Positions 1-11,599 of a stretch of 64,000 nt of DNA are shown here, piece by piece (position 1 is the stretch's first letter; the number at the start of each line of letters is the position of its first letter). The stretch covers positions 13,578,501 through 13,642,500 of the forward strand of contig CM028897.1 of assembly GCA_016801885.1 (NCBI GenBank). Direction: 5' to 3'. The position numbers and the translations under genes were made by a program. The notes beneath the pieces were generated by a model. It ran no database searches. It saw only the letters and a list, made by a program, of their open reading frames with translations, and was not told where the DNA came from. The stretch comes from Toxotes chatareus (taxonomy: Eukaryota; Chordata; Actinopteri; Toxotidae).

Positions 1-539
1 TCATCGTTGCAAGCGTTTACTAATTTCTATATAGTCAAGTAACGCTAAGTGTCAGTAAAATGAAAAACTACTGACGTTAGGAAACCAAGAGGCTTTTGTT
101 TACGTTTTGACTTCAGTAGCTTCAGTAGTGTTAGCAGAAGGCTACAGAGCCAAACCCAATATGTTATGCACTGGTCTGACTCTCACGAATAACAGCATAT
201 ATTGTCTTTAAAATCGTTTCTGATTGTTGGGACCTGTGTTCCCTCACACCTATGTCCTGAGGGATAGCCAACTATAGATTTGCTGACACACTAGTTTTAG
301 CTAACTTTAGCAGGCTAGCTGGTGATTTACATTGTCTTGTCGTAACGTTAGCTTAAAACAGCTAATATTTCACCAGCGTTACCGGTACAAAATATTTATT
401 AGAAATACGCTTAGCTCGGTAATGCCACTTTCAAGCTACCCTGTAATGAACACAGTAATAAAATATTGGACAAACCTTTTTAATCTTTCCTTTCGATTTC
501 TTTATTCAGAGACTGTGTACGCCGTTAGACCTGGCTAAA
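1..539. other. Left-edge stretch without recognisable gene
   Basis: AT-rich sequence left of the CCAAT/ETS cluster. The open stretches are short and look like chance. It may be the 5' UTR or first intron of a gene transcribed leftward from the putative promoter at 540-592, but no exon with clear splice sites was found. Confidence 0.3.
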
Positions 540-592
540 ACGTTGCCAATGCCAACCAATCATTTCCGGGAAGGGACACGGAAGTGAAAGGG
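540..592. promoter_or_regulatory. Candidate housekeeping-type promoter (NF-Y + ETS motifs)
   Basis: Two CCAAT boxes (546-550 and 556-560) are followed by a palindromic ETS-like TTCCGGGAA (564-572) and a consensus ETS site CGGAAGTG (579-586). This cluster within 45 bp is typical of CpG-type promoters of broadly expressed genes. No first exon is recognisable. The transcript could run left, off the window, on the minus strand. The human PPP1R27 neighbourhood contains P4HB and MCRIP1, but their identity here is only a guess. The motifs are seen; the promoter function is inferred. Confidence 0.35.
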
Positions 593-651
593 CTCTCAAA
601 AATGTCATATACTGTATAATAGTATGTAGTAAAAGTATATAGTACAACTGC

Positions 652-735
652 TACTAATAATAATAACAGCTATATTCGTACTACTACTACTACTACTACC
701 ACTACTACTACTACTAATAATAATAATATTAATAA
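652..735. repeat. Trinucleotide microsatellite (ACT)n/(AAT)n
   Basis: Imperfect tandem ACT/CTA triplets are flanked on both sides by AAT triplets. It is a simple-sequence repeat in intergenic DNA with no coding potential. Confidence 0.85.
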
Positions 736-1199
736 ATAGTCAAATTAAGATCAAAATGTGCAATAGAGCAGACTATATGCACTAATGTACATCTTTTACA
801 CAGTCTACAGTCTTTTTTCCATCTGCTTTATCATTTTATTCAAACAAATCTCTTTAGTCTTAATTGAATTAATTAAAAACAAACAAAGAAACCTTACTGT
901 AAATTTTCCATTGTCGCCACTGTATTTCCATTTTTACATTTTCTGTCATTTTTTTGTGGATGTACAGGATTTTCTGCTGTAAGCCACAGCAGAAAGTCCT
1001 TATTACAGCTGAGGGCAGACCCTGTGTCTACCCTCAGCTTTGTAGCATAGTAACAATGATTTTCACAAAACGGAGGAATTGAAAAGTAGAAAAGTTACAG
1101 GTTGAAGTGATGGTAGCGAAAATACCACAGTGAGCTCTCTAATTCTTGTGATACACTTTTAGTTTTCTTAAATAGAATACACAACTGCAAGCCAGTCAT
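736..1199. other. Intergenic stretch, nothing recognised
   Basis: AT-rich sequence between the triplet repeat and the presumed 3' end of ppp1r27. A 65-codon plus-strand open stretch at 785-982 is hydrophobic, AT-driven and without homology I can recognise. Confidence 0.4.
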
Positions 1200-1925
1200 A
1201 TTTATAAAAGGTTTGTTTATTTATGAAAACGTACAAAAATAATTATTGAACAGAAAATTATAAGACTTTCATCACAGATTTTTGTATTTCTACTACAGCA
1301 TACAACAGCAATACATTAGGGAGGAAATGCTTCAACAGTATAAGTACTTGTACAGCATTTACTTGATGTATTTTTTGTTATTATTATTATTTGTATAAGT
1401 ATCAATTATTAATTTAGATGATCCTTTTTCTGCCCAGCAGCGAGGATACAAAACTCTTTGTATAGGACACAAATATCTCGGCGCAAATACTGTGGTGTAA
1501 ATTCAATATACAGTGTGACCACAGTCTGGAAACATAGTCTGTAGAGTGCAACGGCTACATAACTGCTTAACACTAACACAATTGATACAGTGCTTAAACT
1601 CAAATGCTGATGAGAACAGAAATGAATAAAACTTTCTTCAGAAAGATCTATACATAACAAGATGATTTTGATACAGTGACACGTTGTTGGCTTTGTGGTA
1701 CATGAGCTGTGTGCGACTACAGATATTTGCAGATTAACATTTATAGCATAGACACTGGCAGTATGACAAACACACAAATGCACAAAATAAAGTAAAATCA
1801 AATCAAATATCACCAGCAACCACCAGAAAGGGAAATACAGCCAAACTGAGCTTAAAAAACCAACAAATAGACCCACTCTTTCTGTCTTCTCTGTTGCTCT
1901 TCTCTCTTGGGTCCACGGTGCCCAT
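1200..1925 (-). other. ppp1r27: Probable 3' UTR of ppp1r27 with polyadenylation signal
   Basis: The stop codon of the ppp1r27 terminal exon is at 1926-1928. Reading on down the minus strand, a clear AATAAA hexamer appears at 1221-1216, so the transcript would end near 1200 with a 3' UTR of about 0.7 kb. The hexamer is seen; its use is inferred. Confidence 0.35.
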
Positions 1926-2046
1926 TCACACACAGCCAGTCTCAAACAGTTTGGCCAACTCTTTGCAGTCTGGGTCGATGAGGTCTGCAGGCTTCTCTCC
2001 ACTTTCATTCTCTGCCTCTGTACTGGCTCCCATTGACAGCAGATAA
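1926..2046 (-). CDS. ppp1r27: ppp1r27 terminal coding exon (end of ankyrin 2, C-terminus)
   Basis: The acceptor is CACAAAG|T at 2048-2047 after a moderate pyrimidine tract. The exon encodes YLLSMGASTEAENESG, then KPADLIDPDCKELAKLF and ETGCV, with stop TGA at 1928-1926. The DLIDPD/KELxxLF pattern matches the C-terminus of mammalian PPP1R27. The exon lies inside a longer open frame on the same strand (1409-2095) that is in a different phase and is not real. Confidence 0.85.
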
Positions 2047-3539
2047 CTTTGTGGAGAATGAAGTAGAATATTGTTAAACAACTGAGGAAATGCATATGAA
2101 AACATGATATAATTGATAATTTGTGTAAATGATCTTCTTCAGTGACTATGTTTTTTCAAATCAGAGACTTCAGTAAGTGGAAGTGTCAAAATCCAGTGAT
2201 GTTAGTAAGGTTTATGTATTGTGGATCAGTTTATGACCATTATTTTCCCTTATGGATATAAATAAACACAAAATATCTCCCTGATAATTCAATATTGTAA
2301 ATTCTCTCTGATCCAGTGTTTCCCCCTCTTTCAATCCCTGGGCATGCTAAAAACCATGCTTTGCATGTTGTCATGGCTAAATTAAGTCCCTGTTTCATGC
2401 ATGCATTTTTTTTTCAAGATTAGCAATTTTTAATACCTATTGCCAGTGTTCAAAGAAAATGTACCACTGTCATATACATATAAACTTTGTCTAGTGAAGT
2501 TGTAGTGGTTAAGTGATCTGTTCTTGTTCTTTGGATATTTTTAGCATCCATATGTCCTGGAAAATATTCTAATTTTGAAACTCACATTAGCATGGTTTCA
2601 AATGCCTCTAAATGTTCTACAGTATATTAAAATTAAATATCTCTGTTTTACAAGCAATAATTTTATTTTGCTTTCTATAAATCAGCAGTGAATAATGAAG
2701 ATGTGTATGATTTAGTCTGTGTCACCAAGAGGTGAAAAAGTCATATGTCACCTGGCAATTTCTGGGTAGCCATCACTGCAGGCCATGTGAAGTGGCGTCC
2801 AGCCATCCTCATCTCTCTGATGAACATCAGCGCCATATTTCACCAGCAGCTTCACCACCTCCAGGTTTCCCGTTAGCACCGCTTCATGTAGTGCTGCCAT
2901 ACCTGCACACAAGACTACATTAGCCCTCTGCAGCAACACTGCTGCTTGCAACCGTGCAGTCAGGTAACTGTTTAACATCAAATGATGCCATGGTTGGCTT
3001 TTTTTTTTCCTAATGCTAGAACTAATTAGTTCGGGGTTTTGAATGCCTGCAGGGAATATTGCTGGGCAATGAGTCAAATAGAAGCTGTGGGAAGTGAACT
3101 CACCTGAGTGGAAGACTGTATCTACTCGAACCTTCCTCGCTCTCATGAACCGACCAATTTGCTCCAGATCTCCTCGTCTAACAATATCCTGGAAGATGAT
3201 GTCATTGGGGAAGTGCACAGTTCTCTTTGCAGGTGCGACCGGTATTACAGGTGCAGGATTCTCCTGTGCTTGTGCGCGATGTGTTGAACTGTACCGTGAC
3301 CCTCTGCTATATGAAGGGATGTATGTCGCTGCAGTTTTGTAAGTGGATGTATAATGTGACGGGGTGTAATGTGTTGTGCTGTACTGTGTCGGGGTGTACT
3401 TTGTTGTGGGGGTATATGTGGATGTGTAGTGTGTTGGTGTGTAATGTGAAGGGGTGTAATGGGTAGGTGTGTGGTATGTTGACGTGTACTGTGAACTGCG
3501 TGTGTACGTTGACACTGGTACATGGTAGTTGTACTTCAT
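1926..3539 (-). CDS. ppp1r27: Protein phosphatase 1 regulatory subunit 27 (DYSFIP1 family), 3 coding exons
   Basis: The coding exons are 3539-3104, 2902-2752 and 2046-1926 (minus strand). They add up to 708 nt and 235 residues plus a stop. Residues 106-110 (RTVHF) form an RVxF-type PP1 docking motif in the conserved context KRTVHFPNDIIF. It is followed by RRGDLEQIGRFMRARKV and two ankyrin repeats (about 147-180 and 181-213), then a short tail with the family's DLIDPD block and the end ETGCV. Mammalian PPP1R27 is about 154 residues. Here the extra length is an N-terminal region (about 11-85) rich in Tyr, Thr, Ser and His with HYTPS/HYTPT-like repeats. The family is known to bind PP1 catalytic subunit and dysferlin, so a role in muscle is expected. 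The start is chosen at MKYNYHV. An in-frame ATG at 3626 is possible but its extension looks like translated 5' UTR. Fish have duplicate copies, so the a/b paralogue cannot be assigned. Confidence 0.9.
2752..2902 (-). CDS. ppp1r27: ppp1r27 coding exon 2 (first ankyrin repeat and start of second)
   Basis: The acceptor is TGTGCAG|GT at 2904-2903 and the donor is GCCAG|GTGACA after 2752. It encodes the block AALHEAVLTGNLEVVKLLV and the signature GWTPLHMACSDGYPEIA. It opens in phase 1 and closes in phase 2, joining both neighbours in frame. Confidence 0.9.
3104..3539 (-). CDS. ppp1r27: ppp1r27 coding exon 1 (Tyr/Thr/His repeat region, RVxF motif)
   Basis: Encodes residues 1-145 plus the first base of Gly146. 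It ends at the donor CTCAG|GTGAGT (exon last base 3104), phase 1. It contains degenerate 15-bp coding repeats (HYTPx units) and the PP1-docking RTVHF. The intron to the next exon is only 201 bp. Confidence 0.88.
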
Positions 3540-3697
3540 CACTGCAGTGGTTGTGGCTCTGCCTCCCCCTCTGCTGTCAGCCCAGGAGGAGGGAAGTGAG
3601 AAATCCAAGAGAATGCACCAATCCAATAAAAGAGCAGTATCCTTTGCTGTGTGTCCTTTTTGTCCTCTCTTCGCTTGTCTCTTATCCTTTTAGTTTC

Positions 3698-3950
3698 CAG
3701 CTGGAGTAGCTCCTGCTGTTACTCACTTTGCATAATACAAGCACTTTTCAAATCCTTTTCTTCACTTCACTATGTCCCAGTCCCCTTCTTTTAGATTGTA
3801 CTGTCCTCTCTTTTTCCCCCACGGTGAATTTCTCCCATCTGAATTCGAAAAGGTTTGTTGCACTGTATGTTTGTTGTTGCACAGAACCGTCGTCTGGTAG
3901 GGCTGGTTGGAAAGGAACCCTATATACTTTCTGTAGGGCTATTTTGGGGC
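3698..3950 (-). promoter_or_regulatory. ppp1r27: Candidate ppp1r27 promoter with TATA, CArG-like and E-box motifs
   Basis: On the minus strand a TATATAG element lies at about 3927-3921, roughly 385 bp upstream of the chosen ATG. Just upstream is CCAAAATAGC (3947-3938), one mismatch from a CArG (SRF) box. A CAGCTG E-box lies downstream at about 3699-3704. These fit a muscle-type promoter, as expected for a dysferlin-interacting protein. A 5' UTR intron is possible, because a pyrimidine tract plus CAG occurs near 3573. The motifs are seen; the function is inferred. Confidence 0.4.
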
Positions 3951-4049
3951 CTAATATCCAGTGACTTCAGCTTAGAAATGAGTGGCCTCTGTCCAGCTCC
4001 TCCCACTGTACAGTCACATGTCCACAGACGCTGCACCCACCCCTAGATC

Positions 4050-5009
4050 ATAAAAAATGTTGACAACCAAAATGTTCTCTTTGGGTCTTGCTTGAGACAT
4101 CTTCCCACATAAACATCTAAACAACAATGATTAATATCAGAGCTTAACATTGCTAGGACAAGGAGAGCATGTCTCAAATTCATGCTTGTAAGAGGCCAAA
4201 TTCTTTCCCTTTTCATATACGTCAGTTTTCTGTGAATCATGTTGTTATTGTGCTATTAATGAGAGAAATACATTGCAAGACAAAGAACATCAAAGAACAA
4301 CAGCACATGATTTCATACTGGCATGTGTTATTGATTTGTCTGCTTACGTCATAACTGATTGTGCAATACGTAATATATATCTTAGCTTTACTGTTTTGAT
4401 TTCAGTAACACTCAGAAAATAATTTTCATTTCACAATACACAAGGAATCGTATCTAAGCTTTCATAATTTTCAAAAGTGAGTTATGTGCCTCTGAGTGTT
4501 TTCATCCATGTTCCTTCTTGTGTTCCCCATTCACTTCTGTCATGTGACACTTCATGCTTGCCCTTTGCATCATGACCAGATACACCAGTAACGTTCTCCC
4601 ACTGAGGTTATCTGTGGGAGTGCAGTTGTGACCAGCTGAGGGGGCAAAGCGAGTAAATGTAACCTCTCCCCTCAAAGGCCACTGAAAAGTCACATGCTTG
4701 CCAGAAATGCAGCTATTTACAACTCTGAACTTTTGCCATGTGCTGCAGTACGTGCAGCACATAAGAACTTCCTGAAAGCAAAATGTAGTATTTTTATTGA
4801 TATTGATGACTACTTAATTTCCTTTATAAATCTAATGTTCAAAACGTGTAATAATAATAATAATATTTTCATCATTATGTGCAGTATGTGTGAATGGTGC
4901 TGTAACACTGTGGTGGTGGCACCAGCTGTCCCCACACAGACTTCTAAGATGGGCATAGCTTTTTATAAATGGTTCACAAAACCTTTGGACGAGGACTTGG
5001 GTATCTCAC
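4050..5009. other. Intergenic stretch, nothing recognised
   Basis: Spacer between the ppp1r27 promoter region and a LINE fragment. It contains a short (AAT)n run near 4848-4868. The open stretch at 4694-5122 continues into LINE-derived sequence and is not a host gene. Confidence 0.4.
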
Positions 5010-5600
5010 AGATGCTGCCAGTATCTTCCATATCAGCCTCTCTGCTCTGGCTCCCTGTAAAATCCAGAATAGATTTTAAAATCCTGCTCTTCAAGGGTCA
5101 GGCACAGTCATGTCTTAAATAGCTCATAGTACCCTATTACCCCATTGGAACACTGCGCTCTCAGACTGCAGGCATACTTGTGGTTTCTAGAGTCTCCAAA
5201 AGCAAAGGGGGAGGCAGAACCTTCAGCTAGCAGGCCATAGGCCTGGACTGCCATGGACCTCCCATGATTCACTGAGCTCCTCTCTCCTTCTCTCCCTATC
5301 TATATGGACACATTAATATTCCTGACTTGGCTTCTTCTCTCTGCTGTGGCTAATTATCATCATTATTACTATTGTTATTATTACTTTCTCTATTTCTCTC
5401 TCAATGAAGAAGGCTCTGTTCAAGGTTTCTTCCTTTTAAGAGGGTTTTTCCTGGTCACTGTTATCAAGTGTTTGCTTGCGGGTGAATGTCAGGTCTCTGT
5501 GAATAATATTACAAAGAGTAAAGTCTAGTCTCTGTATGAACAGTGCCTTGAGATTCTGTTATGATTTAATGCTATTTGAATAAAATTGACTTTACTAGAG
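5010..5600 (+). mobile_element. LINE 3' end (L2/Rex-type), degenerate
   Basis: An open stretch ending near 5119 encodes LLWLPVKSRIDFKILLF, the familiar C-terminal reverse-transcriptase segment of fish L2/Rex-type LINEs (LHWLPVKYRIDFKILL). The typical 3' region follows: CTCAGACTGCAGG, TAGAGTCTCCAAAAG, GGGAGGCAGA, an ACTGAGCTCCTCTCTCC box, imperfect ATT triplets, AAGGTTTCTTCCTTTTAAG and a terminal GAATAAAATTGA near 5580-5590. It is 5'-truncated with in-frame stops and carries no functional protein. The exact clade is from memory of the consensus, not from a search. Confidence 0.8.
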
Positions 5601-8600
5601 CTGCCACCCTCAAGTTTTTGTTTCTTGGCACAACTCCAAGCACTTAAGGTATGACCTTGCTCCAGATCTTGATCTCTTCTGTTGTAATTTGCAGCTATTC
5701 TAATGCTTTGCTGCATTTTCTAAAGTTTTATTATTCAGGATCCGTTTCAGACAGTCGACATTACTTTGAGGGCTTCTGCTCACTCATCTTCACCTTCAAA
5801 ACAACACTTGTGCTTCCAAGACTGAAAATGCAGAAAACTTGCAGTTAGCTTTGTTTCAAAACTGAAAACACAAATGATTTAAACAATACCATGCTTTATT
5901 TAAAGCTGTTTTACAGCATATTTACAGGTTTGTGTGTTACTCAACCAGAGGAGGGAGATTATATGGCTCATATTACCCCAGCAGCAAATGATGGGTGAAT
6001 TTCTGAGACTTGACTTCAGCTTTGAATGCCATATTATTATTCATCACCTCCCTGCACTACTGGTCTCTAAACAGAAGAAACAGGGGAAAGAGGCTTAGAG
6101 CTCATGTCTAGACAAATTGATGTGAGAGTATTTGAATGTTCACAGCTTGAGGAAGAGACTTTTAAAAGCAGCTATCAGATTTCATAGTCTTATATGGTAT
6201 TGTGGGGGGTGCAGGGAAGTCCCTGAGCAATGGTGAAACTCCTTCCTAGCCTCCCTCGCTCCTCTCCACAGCCACTTCCTCACCAGAAGAAATGAGAACC
6301 TCAGCTTGTGGAAAATGTTTGTTTGTTACAGCCCGGTGTTAGGCCCACTCTTGGACACATGACAGAGAGAGGTCTCACACGCTTCCTGCTATACATAGTC
6401 TCAGGCTGTCCTCCTTTAGGGTGCATGTTATGATTTGTCAAATTACCAAGAAGTCAGAGAACACATTCAGGTGTATGGAACATCACCAAAGACATTACCA
6501 GCAACAAGTCATTAACAGCAACAACAGTCACTGATGGAAAATGGATTATTTCAGTGTTAGAGATCTCACCTCTGTGAAATCTCCCTCAGTGTTACAGCTA
6601 AAGTTACAGCTTTATTAATTAAATTTAACATCACCATGTTTTTGTGATTAGAGTAAGACCCAGGGAAGCTGTATTCCTACACTGCTTAATAATCCAGTGC
6701 TATTGCTGTTGAGGGGCTCTAGCCAGCATGTCTGGCTCAAGATTTTGACCAGAAACCAAAAATATATTGTGTATATCAATTATTTGAATAGTTCATGTTG
6801 TATTTATTCAAACACCTGTTCAGTTATATTGTATGTGAGGTGTAAAACTCTGGTTTTGGAATGATGAATCCTTTCTCAGTTTTTTTTTTTTTTTAATTTA
6901 CCTAATATAAGTCAGATTTAGGTATATTAAGACCCAACAGGGTAGAATCAGCTCATAAAATATCCTCAAAGTGTTCGTTTTCAATGGCAGATATAAATGT
7001 AAACTGCATCAAATGATTTTTTTCTCGAAGCTTAAAGTTTTTTTCATTTTATTTTATCAAAATAAATCTGAGACTAAAATCAATAGTTAAAATTTTAGAC
7101 AAGCCACAATAAATGACACAAGAAAATCGATGCATAATAGCCTGTAGGTATATAGTACTCAAGGTGCTCCCTCTGACAGGATTCTCTAGATAAACTGGTG
7201 CATGTACACTCAGAAACAGCCATTTAAGATGCATTCACCTCTTAAATTATGAGATTTCTCCACTACCTTACAGATGCATACAGATGTATGAGCCACTTTT
7301 CAAAATAAAAACTGACATTGCTAAGTTATCAACAAAATATAGACGACAATCTGTGCTCAGAGTGATCCATTTTTTCCCCTTAACTATGGTGTCCGGGCCC
7401 TACACGGCCAGGTATTCAGTGACAAACAGTTCAGGAGACATGAAATTGAAGCCAAAAGAATGACAATTTTAATAGCGGCCTGTCACACAGGCTTATTGGT
7501 GGGCTATACATGCTACAAAAAAGCCAGGCATGCATTCTTTAACACTCAACTGACTCGCGTGATACAGGTAGGAGGCAGCTTGGTGACTCCATCTTCTAAA
7601 AATAAGAGCTGTGAAGCATCCTGTCTGTGTATTGCATGCTGTGAATGCAGGCTGCCATCCTCATAAACATTGTTGACTAAAAAGGTCAGTGTAACACAAG
7701 TCATGTGTATCTCTGAAAATTCGTTTGAATAATCCACGTCCAAGCATACACATAGTTTCACAGCTTTGCTTTGACTCTTAGCAGGAATTTCAAACAGAAG
7801 TAGGGCACAGAGGGTTGAGAAAACATAGACCTTCAGCCAGGTTGTTGGAAGGTATATTTTTACAAAAACGCTGCCCGTCCTCGTCTGCACCCTCTTGCGT
7901 GACATTACAAGCCTTTTCTCAGAAACCACCCTGCTGTCCTGGGCACATGAGGTCCCATGGGTGACAACAAGAGTACGTCTCTTATCAGGCAACATATGAA
8001 CACACCTACATCACTGGCCGCTAAACACTGTAGGGATTAGTCTCTGTCTGGATCTCCACAGGCCCAGTAGGAGATATATATTCGGGGTGAAAAGTATCCG
8101 GTTACGGCACACGCAGTGGGCAGAAAAAAAATGGAGTTGGAATCTAAATCAGGAGGGAGTAATCCTCTGTCATTCAGTGAGAAAGAGGGACATCATGGTG
8201 ACTACAGTGGAGATGGTTCCATTATGGAAAACTCAAAAGTGAGAGGCACCAACAGACTGATTTGTTGGTGATACTCAGTCTCAACATAAAAATCTTTACA
8301 GATATTTGCTGAACTTCACAACATTCTCTTTTAAAAAAAGATCTCGCTTTGTATCTGCTGCTAAATCAGCTTTCCAGCTCTCGTAGCAGAACTTCTATAG
8401 AGCTATGGTACCCAGTATTTTTTGCCATAGGCTGTTTGGTTGAGTTACTTTGAAGCAGCTGATGTATCAGAAATAAAATTTAATGCCAGATGCTGAGGAC
8501 ATATGTAAGGCTTGAGCACAAATATGGCTACACTAGAATTACCTCCAGTGAACTTAAGTGTCATCAATAATGCACTTCTTTCCACTGTGGCCTTGGTGAA

Positions 8601-11299
8601 AAAACAAATTACATAACACACTCTAGGGAACAACAACATAATTTCCTTCAACAAATGCAAATCCTTTCCTGAATATCTGATTTTTTAAATTTAATGTAAA
8701 GAACATCTAAATCAGTAAAAAACTTATTTTATCAAGCATAATTCTGAGAATTCTGATTCTATGCTTGTAGACTACAGGATTAAGTGGCATGAAGTGAATT
8801 CATAAACGGATGAGTCCCCTCACAGAGCACATCAGACCAAGCCAACCAAAAGTAAATTGAGCCATTTGCCGTTGAAAATGCGCCCAACTGCCATCTGGCC
8901 CTACATACACGGCATGGCCCTCATGGTTCCCATGCCTCTGGATTCTTAAGTTGCTGCACCCTCCCAGTCATGAGCGCATAGTTTCCATGGGAATTGGTCC
9001 ATATTTGTGACCACTGACTGAATGAATACATGTATGTATTTTTTTAACATCATACTATTCAAATGATATATATGTTTGAACCTTTTCAAGTCTTATTTAG
9101 ATTTATTAAAATAAATTCTTTCTGCTTGACATGAAACCCATACATGGGTTTTTTCCAGTAATGTGCTTTTTAACAGTGATTATATTAATATATTATACAA
9201 TCAGAACAACACAACATTCAACAGTCTGTGCTTTGTGGACAACATACTCAAATTCATTATGCAATAATCAAAGCCAAATGCCAGTTCCACAAACTGAACT
9301 TAGTGAAGATTTTTTTTTATATTTTCCATCACTGTAAATCAAGTAGGACATAAGTTAAACCTCTTGGCCCATTTTAAGCATTTTTCATCATAATAACAGC
9401 ACCACATGGCCAAACAGTTTTTTTGGTTTATTTAGTTGTTGTGAGTTTGGAAAAAAAAAACTGGCAGACACTTATGTCTGAATTAGAAATCAGCTCTGCA
9501 GTGCTACCAAGTTGTCTGATTGGGCCAACAACAGCTTGATGGAGGAATGTGAATTTTACTTTCTGAGTTCCTCCTTACCCAAACTCTACATAAAGGTTTG
9601 TCCAAACCCATTCCAAAGTTTTTTTAAATTAAACAAACACATATTAATGGACAAAGGGTACAACCTCATCTCATATGACTTTGAAAATAACTGGCAGACA
9701 TACAGTTTTTGTATCAAACTCATTAAATATATATATTGTATACTAACCTCTGTGGGTGTGGAGGAGCTTTACAGAAGGTATAGTTTAGTTTTTATAGTGA
9801 CAAAATAACTCTGATGGTGTCATTAAGGTCAACATTTTTGAAGCTTGATCCATAAGGACTAAAAGTCAGTCTGTTTCCTGTGGGTCCCAAAACTTTATGG
9901 ATGCATAATATTTACTGGAGTACCCCTTTAATTTTTTTAATCTTCAATAGTTAAATAAAAATGTCTTAATTATAACCCCATTATTATAGTTTGATTTTTG
10001 AAGATGAATAGATAAACCTACAGAGATTCATTGGAGCTGGAAATCACATAATTAAGTACCTCATACCTGAATCAGCATTACAGACTTGTTTCTCTTCCTG
10101 TGGAGGTAATTCATCATTATATTAGACAAGTAATGATTGTATGTGTTCTATTTTATGGACTAATGTACATAAAACTTCCTTATTTCTGTTCAAATCATCT
10201 GAATAACATACAGGCATTTGTATAGTTTTAAATCACTGATTACTTAATGTCATAGCTCTTATGTTAGCCTAAACAGTAACAGGTGCAGGCTGGTGGAGGT
10301 GAATGAACTCTGCAGGCTTCCCACTGGGTATGTGAATATGTTTTTTTTGTCCCAAGAGAAATATAACTGTTCAGATGTTGGCATAAGACAGGGCAGAGCA
10401 TCTGAACCCAGGCACCCCCTGACTGCTCATAAACACTTTAATATTTTCCAGTGGACCATATGACCCAAAATTAAAAGGCTTCCCGTACAGCTGTGTATAA
10501 ACTGTCCCATGAGAAAGCTTTTATAGACTGTTTAGAATAGTTATTAGTGTGCCATGCAGTGGCCCAATGGAAGGCAAGGGGGAAAAAAACTTCTGTCCTA
10601 TTGAGGAATGCTGCTGTTGACACTGTATAAAGAATGCTGTACTGCAAAGAGGTAAAGGCAGTAAACAGGAGCCGCAGCTGTCCGGGACACAGTGGGGAGT
10701 GGGAGTAGCACCAAGGCTGGCTGACTGTTTGTGTGAGGATAGGGTTACCTTAGCTGAAGCCTGGGTCCATGGAAAAGGAGGTTAGAGGTTAAAAGTTGTG
10801 CATAATTTGTTGGTGCTTGATTGCACAATGGGGGCATGTGTTTCGATCTGGAAACGGTCAGCGGTCAATGAAGAAGAGCATGTGTGTCCAGTGAACCTCC
10901 TCCACTGCTGCTGTGTGCCTCTGACCAGGTTGCACAAGGTTATGATGAATTAGTTTCCTGGATCTGTGAGAGCTTAAGCAATTAAAGATGGAGGACATCA
11001 AACAGGTGGACTTACTAAATCTACCCTTTACTCAGCATATGAAGGACAATGAGGTATCACACTTTCATACAATGGCATGCCTGGGCTGCCTTTAGCCTGC
11101 AGCCTTTAGACAGCACAGTGACATGTGGCATGAATAAAAAAAATATAGTATGTACTGTATGTATGTGATGCCAGTTTCAAAACAGACAATTACCTCTTGA
11201 AATGCAGCATTATACAAACACCAGTATCAACAGATTTCAGACCTGGGACGTGCTGTACTACAGGTACTTAAGTGCAATGTCCCAGGGGCCCTGAGATGT
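5601..11299. other. Long intergenic stretch without recognisable gene
   Basis: About 5.7 kb of AT-rich spacer with poly-T (about 6880-6895), poly-A and short AT repeats. The longest open stretch is 149 codons on the minus strand (7995-7546). It has one hydrophobic segment, no family signature and no clear splice context. Weakly repeat-like sequence occurs around 9810-9930. No RNA gene was recognised. Confidence 0.45.
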
Positions 11300-11304
11300 T
11301 GTGC

Positions 11305-11590
11305 GCCAACTGGGCCCCCCCCTGCGTGCAGCCTGGATGCCCTCTTCATGCCTTCATGGGTCTCCTCCAGGTACTCCTGCTTCCTCCCACAGTCAAAAGA
11401 AAAGCACATGGGTTAATTGGCGACTCCCATTTTTTAGGGTAGATGTGAATGTGAGCTTGAATGGTTGTTTGTCCTTTGACAGACTAGTTACCTGTCCAGG
11501 GCGTACCCAACCTTTAGCCCAGTGTCACCTGGGACTGGCTCCAGCCAACCCTACAACCTTCAAGGAGAAGCAGTGACACTAAGGGACATG
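11305..11590 (+). repeat. Dispersed fish repeat (cCTCCTCCAGGTACTCCTGCTTCC family)
   Basis: Degenerate copy of a very common fish repeat. Recognisable landmarks in order are GGTACTCCTGCTTCCTCCCA, ACAGTCAAAAGAAA, GGTTAATTGGCGACTC, ATGTGAATGTGAGCTTGAAT, ACCTGTCCAGGGCGTACCC and CTGGGACTGGCTCCAGCC. Both coding-looking stretches that overlap it are repeat-derived. I do not assign a formal family name. Confidence 0.75.
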
Positions 11591-11599
11591 GATCCATAT

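Noticed and set aside
1409..2095. Minus-strand 228-codon open frame
   Set aside because: It overlaps ppp1r27 exon 3 in a different frame. The conserved reading is the other one, ending ETGCV. The remainder is AT-rich 3' UTR.
7546..7995. Minus-strand 149-codon open frame, the longest in the 5.6-14 kb spacer
   Set aside because: No domain, no convincing splice or promoter context, and such lengths occur by chance in 64 kb across six frames.
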